From Eudoraea adriatica DSM 19308 (lineage in GTDB: Bacteria > Bacteroidota > Bacteroidia > Flavobacteriales > Flavobacteriaceae), in contig NZ_KB907546.1 in assembly GCF_000382125.1 (NCBI RefSeq), forward strand, positions 1 through 64,000: a DNA stretch of 64,000 nt, given 5' to 3'. The first letter of the stretch is position 1, and each line of letters begins with the position of its first letter. Below, in pieces: positions 35,574-43,892 of this stretch. Below the pieces are notes generated by a model that saw only the letters and a program-made list of their open reading frames with translations, was not told where the DNA came from and searched no databases. A program made the translations under genes and the position numbers.

Positions 35574-36560
35574 ATGAAAAAACACATTGCACTACTATTT
35601 ACAGTAATAATCTCGTTATTATTCACAATTCAACCGGCATTAGGTCAGGAACAAAATATGAAAGAAGTTTCTCAGAAGATTGAGAAACTTACGGAGGGGC
35701 TGGTTGGCCGCATTGGTGTGGCCGCACAGGAAATCGGCGGCGACGAGGTCATAGCGGTCAATGGTGATGAGACCTTCGCCATGGCCAGCACCTACAAGGT
35801 GGCGATCGCCACGACCGTGCTGGATCGCGTAGACAAAGGGGAACTCAGTCTAGACCAAATGGTCGACGTCCCGCAAGATATGTATGTCGCTGGCACAGTT
35901 GCGATTGCCGAAAGATTCCCCTACTCCGGGGTCCAGTTCTCGTTAGCGAACTTGATATATGCGATGATCACAGAGAGTGACAACACGGCGACCGACGTCT
36001 GTTTGCGGCTGGCAGGTGGACCAGCAGCGGTGACCGAGAACCTTCGCAGGCTCGGGATTAAAGATTTCAGGGTCGACCGGTCTGTCCGCGAGATTCTCAT
36101 GGATTTCTACGACTTGCCAGCGGTCACCCCGGAAGCTGTCGTTGAGGCCATCGGCAAGAACCCGGCACTAGTGGCGGCCCAGGTTGATCCTAATCCGGAC
36201 TTCGAGGCGGATCCCCGCGACCACACAACGCCCAATGCATATCTGAAACTCCTACTTGCCATAGAGGGTGGTAAGGCGATGAGCCCGAAAAGCCGCGAGT
36301 TCCTGCTAGGCGTCATGTCGCGCACGCGCACTGGCGCTGGCCGACTAAGGGGAATGTTGCCGAAGGGAACGCCCGTAGCGCACAAGACCGGAACCTTAGG
36401 CGGAGTTGCCAACGACGTTGGCTATATCACGCTGCCTGACGGTCGACGATTTGCTATCGCCGTGTTCACAAACAGCAGTAAGACGCCCGATTCGGACAGA
36501 GAACGGGCTATTGCGGAAGTTGCCCGAGCTTTATATGACTTTTATTATCTCCAGTCATAA
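35574..36560 (+). CDS. Class A beta-lactamase-like serine hydrolase, copy 2 (secreted)
   Basis: 328 residues. Signal peptide MKKHIALLFTVIISLLFTIQ..ALG-Q, then the same enzyme body as copy 1: Ser72-Thr-Tyr-Lys75, SDN at 135-137, KTG at 271-273. The body is GC-rich, whereas signal peptide and leader are AT-rich. The signal peptide is nearly the same as that of the unrelated amidohydrolase at 36597, so one secretion leader serves two enzyme families. It is directly followed by that gene (leader copy 3). Periplasmic activity against beta-lactams or peptide analogues is likely. Confidence 0.9.
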   Translation: MKKHIALLFTVIISLLFTIQPALGQEQNMKEVSQKIEKLTEGLVGRIGVAAQEIGGDEVIAVNGDETFAMASTYKVAIATTVLDRVDKGELSLDQMVDVPQDMYVAGTVAIAERFPYSGVQFSLANLIYAMITESDNTATDVCLRLAGGPAAVTENLRRLGIKDFRVDRSVREILMDFYDLPAVTPEAVVEAIGKNPALVAAQVDPNPDFEADPRDHTTPNAYLKLLLAIEGGKAMSPKSREFLLGVMSRTRTGAGRLRGMLPKGTPVAHKTGTLGGVANDVGYITLPDGRRFAIAVFTNSSKTPDSDRERAIAEVARALYDFYYLQS

Positions 36561-36596
36561 GGCAAACTCAATTATTAAAATTGAAAAACAATATTC

Positions 36597-37958
36597 ATGA
36601 AAAAACACATTGTACTATTAATTACTGTTATAATCTCGTCATTAGTTGCAGTTCAACCGGCATTAGCTCAGGCACAGCAACAGTCGCCGACGCTCGTGCT
36701 TATCAGCAACGTGAATATCTTCGACGGAAAAACCGAAACACTCCAAAAGGACATGCATGTCCTGGTTGAAGGAAACCTCATCAAGCAAATTTCCAAAGAG
36801 CCCTTGATGGTCATACAAACCGATAATGTGACCATTATTGATGGAGGAGGTCGTACGCTAATGCCTGGACTAATTGACGCCCACTGGCACTCGTTGCTTG
36901 CGACGCTTTCTCTGGCTGAGTTGATGACAAATGATCTGGCCTACATGAGTTTGAAAGGGGCTATAGCGAACGAGGGTGCTTTGATGAGAGGGTTTACCAC
37001 GGTCCGCGATATTGGTGGTAATGTTTTTTCAATAAAGAAGGCGACTGATGAAGGAATTATAAACGGACCACGCATCTACCCTTCTGGTGCGGTTATTTCC
37101 CAGACTTCGGGTCATGGGGACTATCGTTCACCTTTGACTGTGCCTGAGAATCCTGGTCAACCTCTGGATTATCTTCAGCAATCGGGTATGGGGATAATAG
37201 CTGACGGGGTGCCCGCGGTAATTAAGCGGTCGCGAGAAATCTTGCGCCAGGGTGCGTCCCAGCTCAAAGTGATGGCTGGTGGCGGGGTGTCATCAAACTT
37301 CGACCCCTTAGATGTAACCCAATACACCTTTGCTGAAATGAGTGCCCTTGTGGAGGTCGCCAACACTTGGAATACCTACATCGCGGTCCATGCCTTTACG
37401 GACACGGCTGTCAAACAAGCCTTGGAAGCAGGTGTGAAGAGTATTGAGCACGGACACCTGTTGGGTGAAGACGTAATCAAACTCATGGCAGAAAAAGGTG
37501 CATGGCTAAGCATGCAACCCATTCTCGATGATGAGGATGCTATTTCCTTTCCTGAAGGCTCGGCCAATAGAGCCAAATTTATAACTGTGACTGAGGGCAC
37601 AGACAAAGTTTACGGATATGCCAAGAAACACGGCGTAAAAATCGCCTGGGGTACAGACACGCTTTTCGATGAGGTACTGGCGGCAAAACAAGGCAAGCAA
37701 TTAGCCAAGATGAAGCGTTGGTTCACGCATTTTGAAGTGCTGAAAATGGCAACCCACGACAATGCCGAGCTCATAAAGATGTGCGGACCACGAGACCCTT
37801 ATCCAGGGGAGCTGGGTGTGGTTAGAGAGGGAGCATTAGCAGACTTAATTTTAGTGGATGGAAATCCATTAGAAAACCTTGACCTGGTTGCCGATCCAGA
37901 GAAAAACTTCCTAATCATCATGAAGGACGGGAAGATCTACAAAAACACGCTTAAATAG
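36597..37958 (+). CDS. Secreted COG1228 amidohydrolase A (imidazolonepropionase/prolidase-like)
   Basis: 453 residues. Signal peptide MKKHIVLLITVIISSLVAVQ..ALA-Q. His96/His98 in DAHWH; carboxylated-Lys motif QLKVMAGGG; His in IAVHAFTD and IEHGHLL; late Asp in AWGTDTLFD. Characterised relatives (Sgx9260/Cc2672 type) cleave carboxy-terminal Arg/Lys dipeptides or N-acyl amino acids, and others hydrolyse ochratoxin. The tail DPEKNFLIIMKDGKIYKNTL is the shared tail module. The head after the signal (VLVEGNLIKQISKEPLMV) is nearly that of the 42484 protein. Signal peptide and leader come from the beta-lactamase-type unit. Confidence 0.88.
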   Translation: MKKHIVLLITVIISSLVAVQPALAQAQQQSPTLVLISNVNIFDGKTETLQKDMHVLVEGNLIKQISKEPLMVIQTDNVTIIDGGGRTLMPGLIDAHWHSLLATLSLAELMTNDLAYMSLKGAIANEGALMRGFTTVRDIGGNVFSIKKATDEGIINGPRIYPSGAVISQTSGHGDYRSPLTVPENPGQPLDYLQQSGMGIIADGVPAVIKRSREILRQGASQLKVMAGGGVSSNFDPLDVTQYTFAEMSALVEVANTWNTYIAVHAFTDTAVKQALEAGVKSIEHGHLLGEDVIKLMAEKGAWLSMQPILDDEDAISFPEGSANRAKFITVTEGTDKVYGYAKKHGVKIAWGTDTLFDEVLAAKQGKQLAKMKRWFTHFEVLKMATHDNAELIKMCGPRDPYPGELGVVREGALADLILVDGNPLENLDLVADPEKNFLIIMKDGKIYKNTLK

Positions 37959-37967
37959 AAAAGAACG

Positions 37968-38018
37968 ATGAAACAAAACAATGTACTACTATTTACTGTA
38001 ATAATTTCGTTTGAGTAA
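37968..38018 (+). pseudogene. Orphan signal-peptide stub
   Basis: ATG plus 15 codons, MKQNNVLLFTVIISFE, then TAA. It matches the start of the 35574 signal peptide (MKKHIALLFTVIIS). The 10 bases before it (gaaaagaacg) are repeated before the 39545 gene. The head of a lost gene. Confidence 0.75.
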
Positions 38019-38073
38019 ACATACAGAACAGAACAAAGATTAGTATTAGAGCACAACTTAAAAGAAATTTAAA

Positions 38074-38127
38074 ATGAGAAAACAAGATAGAATTAACGAC
38101 ATGCTTTACATGGAAAGGCGCATGTGA
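38074..38127 (+). pseudogene. Orphan 5' stub of a serine-hydrolase gene
   Basis: MRKQDRINDMLYMERRM then TGA. It matches the first residues of the 41147 protein (MSKQDRINEMLNLV), and the DNA upstream is also alike (aaaATGag). No body follows. 38128-38265 shows no gene. Confidence 0.7.
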
Positions 38128-38265
38128 AAACTAATAAATGATTACAAAATTTGACGACCTGAGAAAGGCCTTTAAATGTAAGTTTAGAATGAGCCAGAGC
38201 CAAAATACTGCATTGGAAAAATTAATCGTAATAGTGATAAATAATTAACTTAAAAAAACACACAA

Positions 38266-39174
38266 ATGAAAATAAAATTTTTAAAAAAAATAGGATTGAT
38301 TTGCCTTGGCCTTGCCACTTTTGTGATGAGTGCTCAAGATGATGATGAAACTTTGGGTGAAGAAGAGTCAGACATAGCGGCACAATTAGCTAATCCTAAC
38401 ACCGTTTTGGGTACCATGAATTTTAATTTTGATTATGTAAATTTTCAGGGAGATTTGCCTGATGCGGGAAGCCAAAATAGTTTTACCATAGGTTTTCAAC
38501 CGATCCTTCCGATACCATTAAATGAGACGATGAATCTTTTCGTAAGACCTCAAATTCCTCTTATTGTTACGCAACCAACATTTGGGGCGAATGGGTTTGA
38601 AAATCAGGGATTCAATCTGGGAAATATCAGCGCTGATGTTGCGGTAGGAAAAACATTTCCATCAAAAACAATTGGAGTAATTGGTGCATTTGGTAGTTTT
38701 CGTACGGCAACCAATGATGCCTTAAGATCAAATTATACCTTATTAGGTCCAGAGTTGATGGTTGCTCAAATATTTAATTGGGGTGTAGCTGGAATATTGG
38801 TAAATCACGCATGGAGTGTTAATAACCTTGATGCAGATCCGGATAGTTTTACAATTCTTGCTGACGATATGTGGGTTACAGCTGCCGGAGGCGAATCTGC
38901 AAGTATTACTGCTGGGCAATATTTTTATGTTGTTAATTTAACAAATGGCTGGCAGATTCAAGGTTCGCCAACATATTCCTATAACCACAAAGCGGAAAAA
39001 GGAAATAAATTAACACTACCTATTGGTACTGGTGTGACTAAAGTGATGATTTTTGGTAAAATGCCTGTAAAGTTTAACCTACAATATTGGTATTATGTGG
39101 CATCACCAGAGGTATTTGGTCCACAACATCAAATACGTTTTACTGTTTCGCCTGTTGTTCCATTACCCTGGTAA
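38266..39174 (+). CDS. Predicted outer-membrane beta-barrel (transporter-type) protein
   Basis: 302 residues. Signal peptide MKIKFLKKIGLICLGLATFVMSAQ, then an acidic stretch (DDDETLGEEESD) and AAQLANPNTVLGTMNFNFD, a start typical of a flavobacterial 'transporter' barrel family related to phenol-degradation outer-membrane proteins. Aromatic alternating strands continue to a final QIRFTVSPVVPLPW, a fitting barrel terminus with a terminal aromatic. AT-rich and local in composition. It may supply substrates to the periplasmic hydrolases. The specificity is unknown. Confidence 0.75.
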   Translation: MKIKFLKKIGLICLGLATFVMSAQDDDETLGEEESDIAAQLANPNTVLGTMNFNFDYVNFQGDLPDAGSQNSFTIGFQPILPIPLNETMNLFVRPQIPLIVTQPTFGANGFENQGFNLGNISADVAVGKTFPSKTIGVIGAFGSFRTATNDALRSNYTLLGPELMVAQIFNWGVAGILVNHAWSVNNLDADPDSFTILADDMWVTAAGGESASITAGQYFYVVNLTNGWQIQGSPTYSYNHKAEKGNKLTLPIGTGVTKVMIFGKMPVKFNLQYWYYVASPEVFGPQHQIRFTVSPVVPLPW

Positions 39175-39191
39175 TTTTAATTACCCCAATC

Positions 39192-39308
39192 CTGGCTGTT
39201 GGATTAAGCACTGTATTAGTAAATGGCGTTTTGGTTGTAAAACAAAGCAAACTGGATACTAATGCCGCACCAGGACAAGCTATTCGAAGATCGGCTTCAA
39301 AACAATAA
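39192..39308 (+). pseudogene. Orphan tail of a D-aminoacylase-type gene
   Basis: 38 codons read LAVGLSTVLVNGVLVVKQSK, then LDTNAAPGQAIRRSASKQ and TAA, in a frame open through the end of the barrel gene. It matches the usual tail (STGIPYVIVNG..VVKDSKVL..PGQPIR). No barrel or metal ligand is present. Confidence 0.75.
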
Positions 39309-39355
39309 ATAAGTAAGCATATAATGAAATTAATCATTGAAAACAGATGAAAACT

Positions 39356-39535
39356 ATGAAACACAATTTCCTAATTCTATTTGTTTTCCTGGTGTCGTTC
39401 TCATACGGTCAACAGAAAAGAACTTCAAACGTCACCTATGATCTCGTCGTTTTAAACGGGCGCGTAATGGATCCCGATAAAAACTTCGTTGTCATCATGA
39501 AGGACGGCAAAATCTACAAAAACACGCTTAAATAG
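39356..39535 (+). pseudogene. Chimeric mini-gene: D-aminoacylase head joined to COG1228 tail
   Basis: 59 residues, intact frame with start and stop. Residues 1-39 read MKHNFLILFVFLVSFSYGQQ.. to ..VVLNGRVMDP, the head of the 24603/28951 type. From DPDKNFVVIMKDGKIYKNTL it is the tail of the 36597/42484 type. The join falls at a shared 'DP' codon pair, so a short-homology deletion between two unrelated-branch amidohydrolases is the simplest origin. It could be expressed and secreted but would have no active site. Confidence 0.85.
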
Positions 39536-39544
39536 AAAAGAACG

Positions 39545-41107
39545 ATGAAAAAGTCAAAAAAATTAAGAGTCTCCTATGTTGGGTTTTTCCATGAAACCAA
39601 CACCTACCTCACCGAAGGCATGGGAGAAACCACGCTCGACAGAATGCGCACTTTCCGAGGCGATGAGATCATGCAGTTGAAAGGAACTGCCATTGGCGGG
39701 CCAGTGGATGTGTGCGAGGAAAAAGGCTGGGAGCTGCTTCCGGGTGTCCTGTTCTATATAGACTGGTGCTTTAGTACGGTGAGCGATCAGTGTTGGAAAG
39801 ATGCGAAAAAGGAGATGATGGACACGCTGAAATCACAGTTGCCGATGGACATCGTCTACCTTTCTGTTCACGGTGCAGGTATGGTAAATAGCACACACGA
39901 TCTTGAAGGAGATTTAGCGGAGTCGGTCAGAGCCCTGGTCGGAAAGGACACGATGATCGTCTGGTCGGGCGACCTGCATGGCAAGATCACAGATAAAATG
40001 AAGGACAACATGAATTTCTTCAGTACCTGCAAAGAATATCCTCATATGGATATGAATGTCTGCGCGCGTGATGCCATGTATCGTGGCGCTGCGATCCTGG
40101 CAGGAGAATCTCATCCCACCCCGGCCTATCGCAGAGTGCCAGTGATGATGCCGGTGAGTAATACCGAACAGGAGGGCACCTTTGCAAATCGACTGAAAGA
40201 AAAGTGCATTGAAATTGAAAAGCGGCCCGGCGTGTTGAACTGCTCTGTGATGCATGGCTTTCCATACCAGGACAGTGATTTTTGTGGCATGTACCCGATG
40301 GCTACTACCGAAAATAACCCCAAGCTGGCACAAGAACTGGTGGACGAACTGACGCAGTGGATCTGGGAACACCGTGAAGAGTCTGTCATCTCATTAGACC
40401 CTTTGGATAAAACGATAAACACTGCACTGGCTATGCTCGAGAAGGACGGCCACTATGTTCGTAAATTGCCAACGAAAGGCGATGTCATCGACCATACCCC
40501 TATTGTGATTGGGGACGCTGCGGATAACCCGGGTGGCGGAGCCGGAGGTGGTGGCACCCATCTGCTGAAGGCCCTTATGGAGACCAAAGGCCTGGGGAAA
40601 GTCGCTTTCATGTCCATACACGATCCGGAAACCGCGAAGGCCGCAGTCGCTGCCGGTGTAGGAGCGACAATCGATGTGAACCTCGGTGGAAAATTTGAGC
40701 CATTGGCAGGCCCACCGATCAAGACCAAAGCCTATGTCAAGTCGATTTCGGATGGGAATGAGACCGTTCGCGGAGGGACCGCTTTCAACGGCCCATACGA
40801 ACTTGGTCCTACTGTTAGGTTGGTCATCGAAGCGGTGAATACGGTGGATGTTATCGTCATATCCGGTCTATGCCAGACCTATGATGATACACAAGGGAGA
40901 CCACATGGCATCATCATTCAGGAATATGACGTCATTGGTGTCAAAAGCGGGATGCACTTCCGGGCATTCTATGAAAACTTCACCGACAAATTACTGATCG
41001 CTGATGTTCCCGGAACCACTAGTCGCGACATCACTATTTTCGAACATACCAAGCTAAAGACTCCTATCTATCCGCTGGACGCCAATACTACTTTTAATAT
41101 AAAGTAA
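39545..41107 (+). CDS. M81-family metallopeptidase (MlrC-like)
   Basis: 520 residues of peptidase family M81. Zinc ligands as in MlrC: Asp143 and His145 in SGDLHG and His167 in EYPHMD, 22 residues later, the same spacing as in the microcystin-degrading enzyme. Early GFFHETNTY and the glycine-rich DNPGGGAGGGGTH (C-terminal domain) are family marks. No signal peptide, so cytoplasmic. Moderately GC-rich. Its leader aaaacacgcttaaatagaaa is shared with the stub at 37968. MlrC cleaves Adda-containing peptides; here any small linear or modified peptide could be the substrate. Confidence 0.9.
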   Translation: MKKSKKLRVSYVGFFHETNTYLTEGMGETTLDRMRTFRGDEIMQLKGTAIGGPVDVCEEKGWELLPGVLFYIDWCFSTVSDQCWKDAKKEMMDTLKSQLPMDIVYLSVHGAGMVNSTHDLEGDLAESVRALVGKDTMIVWSGDLHGKITDKMKDNMNFFSTCKEYPHMDMNVCARDAMYRGAAILAGESHPTPAYRRVPVMMPVSNTEQEGTFANRLKEKCIEIEKRPGVLNCSVMHGFPYQDSDFCGMYPMATTENNPKLAQELVDELTQWIWEHREESVISLDPLDKTINTALAMLEKDGHYVRKLPTKGDVIDHTPIVIGDAADNPGGGAGGGGTHLLKALMETKGLGKVAFMSIHDPETAKAAVAAGVGATIDVNLGGKFEPLAGPPIKTKAYVKSISDGNETVRGGTAFNGPYELGPTVRLVIEAVNTVDVIVISGLCQTYDDTQGRPHGIIIQEYDVIGVKSGMHFRAFYENFTDKLLIADVPGTTSRDITIFEHTKLKTPIYPLDANTTFNIK

Positions 41108-41146
41108 TAAGACAAATATTCATTTAATCATTAAATATTAATCAAA

Positions 41147-42415
41147 ATGAGTAAACAAGACAGAATAAACGAGATGCTAAACTTAGTAACTCCTATGAAC
41201 AAATGGAAAAAGCCTCAATCAGCTGATTTTGTTGATGCTGCTACAAAACGATATAGTTTTCCAAACTGGCAATCAGGAAGCGAAGATTCCATTTATTATA
41301 ATTTACATATCCCGGAATTTTTTAAATGTGCTGTGGTACCAGCACCAACTAAAAAGAGTATTGTAGAACGAGATCTTAATCCTGATTTATTGGATTTAAC
41401 TTTTACCGCATTAGATGGCACTACTACGCCTACTTTAAAAGAATATTTAGGTGGAAAACGTCAGGTGCAGGCTATGATGATGGCGCATAAAGGAAAAGTA
41501 GTCTTTGAAACGTATCCCGGAATGAATCCAAATGACATACACATATGGATGTCGGCAGCTAAACCAACGGTGGGTTTGTTGATTATGCTGCTGGCTGAAG
41601 ATGGTAAAATAGACCTTGAAAAACCAATGCCTACCTATGTACCCAGGTTAAGAGGTACTGCATGGGAAAAGGTAAGTGTGAAAAATGCATTGAACATGTC
41701 ATCCGGACTTGATATTGAAGAAACCGGGGAGAATCTTATGAATCCTGATACGTGGATTGCGAAGTGGTTTACAGCTGCTTTTGAAGAAGGGAAAGGTGAT
41801 TGGGCGGCAATGGCTCAAGATGCACAACCTTTACCAAATGAATCTGCAGGTGACCGTTTCAGATACTCTGGTGCTAACACAATGATGCTGGTTCTTGCAA
41901 CTGAACATGTAACAGGTATGAGATGGCAAGAATACTTTAATGAACGTGTATGGTCTAAAATAGGCGCGAACGGTCAGTTTATTTGTGGACTTGCAGAGGG
42001 CGTGCCATTAGCTGCAGGTCTTCACAATTGTACCCCGGAAGATTTTCTTCGCTTTGCATTAATATATACACCAAGTTGGAATGCAGTAGCAAGCGAAAAG
42101 ATTATTTCAGATGACTTACTTAAATCCATTCAAGATCTTGGAAACCATAAAGCCTACAAAGGATCTACAGAAGAGCAGTATGGTTCAGACTGGTTTGGAG
42201 AAGTTCCGGAAAAAAATACAGCACAATGGGATCATTATTTTCCTGATGGAGGCATGTTCAAACATGGAAATATGGGTCAAGGGATCTACGTAGATCCGAA
42301 GCGTGACTTTTGTGGAATATACTTTGGCTTAGCACCAAATCCAGATGAAATTTCAGGAATCGATCATTCTCCCGGGTATTTAAGAGCTGCAGCAAAAAAG
42401 TTAGCAGGGAAATAA
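41147..42415 (+). CDS. Serine hydrolase of the beta-lactamase (class C/MlrB-like) family
   Basis: 422 residues. Nucleophile motif Ser136-Ala-Ala-Lys139 (SxxK) in IWMSAAKPTVGLL and a Tyr240 in RYSGANT that corresponds to the YxN tyrosine, though with altered spacing. LKEYLGGKRQVQAMMMAHKG opens the fold. No signal peptide is seen (MSKQDRINEMLNLV), so it is probably cytoplasmic, like the M81 enzyme 39 nt upstream. AT-rich, local composition. MlrB, which acts before MlrC on linearised microcystin, belongs to the same family. DD-peptidase or esterase activity is also possible. Confidence 0.87.
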   Translation: MSKQDRINEMLNLVTPMNKWKKPQSADFVDAATKRYSFPNWQSGSEDSIYYNLHIPEFFKCAVVPAPTKKSIVERDLNPDLLDLTFTALDGTTTPTLKEYLGGKRQVQAMMMAHKGKVVFETYPGMNPNDIHIWMSAAKPTVGLLIMLLAEDGKIDLEKPMPTYVPRLRGTAWEKVSVKNALNMSSGLDIEETGENLMNPDTWIAKWFTAAFEEGKGDWAAMAQDAQPLPNESAGDRFRYSGANTMMLVLATEHVTGMRWQEYFNERVWSKIGANGQFICGLAEGVPLAAGLHNCTPEDFLRFALIYTPSWNAVASEKIISDDLLKSIQDLGNHKAYKGSTEEQYGSDWFGEVPEKNTAQWDHYFPDGGMFKHGNMGQGIYVDPKRDFCGIYFGLAPNPDEISGIDHSPGYLRAAAKKLAGK

Positions 42416-42427
42416 TAAACCAGTAAC

Positions 42428-42483
42428 GAAGAGGGCCCTGCCCGTAAGCAGAGCCCTTTTAAAGATCTTTAAAACAGAAAATT
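42428..42483 (+). terminator. Hairpin-leader module, copy A
   Basis: AGGGCCCTGC-CCGTAA-GCAGAGCCCT (one C-A mismatch), followed by TTTT and the leader ctttaaaacagaaaattATG. Related modules stand before 43893, 45304 and 46664. It acts as a terminator/leader joint and offers homology for recombination. Confidence 0.75.
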
Positions 42484-43836
42484 ATGAAAAACTTAAAAAT
42501 GAAACTCCTAGCCACAGCAATCGCCTTCATTGGGTGGTGTTCTGTAGCTATTGCACAGGACAAGCCAAAACAAATTACACTTTTTACCAATGTACAGGTA
42601 TTTGATGGCCTATCCGATAAACGGTTCAAGTCGGATGTTTTGGTTGAAGGAAACATCATCAAACAAATATCTAAAGAACCTTTGATGGTTGCGCAAACCG
42701 ATAATGTGACCATCATAAACGGTGAAGGGCGCACGCTGATGCCTGGCCTTACAGATGCTCATTGGCACAGCATGGGGGCCTATATGACTGGGGACCCGTT
42801 TGCGGCCGGTGCGGGCAGACTGAATCTCGTGGCGGTCCATGGGGCAGAAAAGACGCTTATGCGGGGCTTTACCACAGTGAGAGACGTGGGCGGCCCTGTA
42901 TTTGATGTAAAGGCGGTAATCGACGAGGGTCTGTTCGTTGGCCCCCGGATCTACGCTGCGGGTTCGATGATCTCGCAAACGTCTGGACATGGCGATTTCC
43001 GTAGCCCGATTGATATCCCTCAAAGCTATTCACGAGAGCTTACTCCGCAAGAAAGGATGGGTACGGTTGCGATCGCAGACGGCAGGGCGCAAGTTATGCA
43101 GCGCGTGCGCGAGAACCTGATGCATGGAGCGGCCTTTATCAAGCTCATGGGCGGTGGAGGTGTTGCTTCACCTTCGGATCCACTCGACGTTTCGCAATAC
43201 ACCATCGAGGAAATCGCTGCAGCCGTTGAAGTCGCGGAGAACTGGGGCACCTATGTGACTGTTCACTCCTATACCGCGAAGGCGATCCAGAACGCAATCC
43301 GAGGCGGTGTCCGTAATGTAGAGCACGGCCAGTTGATTGACGAGGAAACAGCAAAACTTATGCAGGAGACGAATACTTCAGTTTGCCTGCAGCCCTTCTA
43401 CAACGATGAGGATGCCATCCCAATGCCTCCAGGTTCATTTCAGGAAAAAAAATACCAGCAACTAATCTCAGGAACCGATAATGCCTTCGCGTTAGCAAAA
43501 AAATATGACTTGCTCTTCGGGTTTGGGACAGATACACAGGGTAATCCGGCGCTCGCAGAGCGTCAGGGGGCTCAGTTGGCGAAGCTCGTCCGCTATTTCG
43601 AGCCGTGGGAAGTGCTGAAGATTGCGACCAGCCAGAACTATCAGATCATGAAGCGTTCCGGGCCTCGCGATCCCTATCCCGGCGAGAACGGTGTGGTTAA
43701 AGAAGGTGCTTTAGCCGACCTGCTTTTGGTGGACGGAAATCCTCTGGAGGACATTGACCTCATTGCCGATCCGCATAAAAACTTCGTTATCATCATGAAA
43801 GACGGCGTGATCTACAAAAATTCAATAAATAAATAG
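42484..43836 (+). CDS. Secreted COG1228 amidohydrolase B
   Basis: 450 residues. Signal peptide MKNLKMKLLATAIAFIGWCS..AIA-Q. His93/His95 in DAHWH; Lys motif FIKLMGGGG; His in VTVHSYTA and VEHGQLI; late Asp in GFGTDTQGN. The first ~270 bp are AT-rich and match the 36597 and 28614 heads (LFTNVQVFDG, VLVEGNIIKQISKEPLMV). The core (about 42.76-43.72 kb) is visibly GC-rich. The end (about 43.77 kb on) returns to the AT-rich shared tail KNFVIIMKDGVIYKNSINK. Peptide or N-acyl amino-acid cleavage outside the cytoplasm is expected. Confidence 0.88.
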   Translation: MKNLKMKLLATAIAFIGWCSVAIAQDKPKQITLFTNVQVFDGLSDKRFKSDVLVEGNIIKQISKEPLMVAQTDNVTIINGEGRTLMPGLTDAHWHSMGAYMTGDPFAAGAGRLNLVAVHGAEKTLMRGFTTVRDVGGPVFDVKAVIDEGLFVGPRIYAAGSMISQTSGHGDFRSPIDIPQSYSRELTPQERMGTVAIADGRAQVMQRVRENLMHGAAFIKLMGGGGVASPSDPLDVSQYTIEEIAAAVEVAENWGTYVTVHSYTAKAIQNAIRGGVRNVEHGQLIDEETAKLMQETNTSVCLQPFYNDEDAIPMPPGSFQEKKYQQLISGTDNAFALAKKYDLLFGFGTDTQGNPALAERQGAQLAKLVRYFEPWEVLKIATSQNYQIMKRSGPRDPYPGENGVVKEGALADLLLVDGNPLEDIDLIADPHKNFVIIMKDGVIYKNSINK

Positions 43837-43892
43837 GAGAGGGCTCTGCCTGTAAAGCGGATCTCTTTCAAACAGCTTTAAAACAGAAAGTT
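43836..43892 (+). terminator. Hairpin-leader module, copy B (degenerate)
   Basis: agagggctctgcctgtaaag..tctctttc, a decayed version of the neighbouring hairpins, then ctttaaaacagaaagttATG. The leader part is nearly the same as in copies A and C. Confidence 0.65.

Larger units (their letters stand above)
34573..36596 (+). repeat. Three copies of a 34-bp gene leader
   Basis: A leader of the form aaactcaattattaaaatt...attc directly precedes the ATGs at 34608 (34573-34607, slightly diverged), 35574 (35540-35573) and 36597 (36563-36596). Copies two and three are identical and sit behind the same gene end (..ctccagtcataaggc). They mark the borders of a ~1-kb tandem duplication. Confidence 0.85.
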
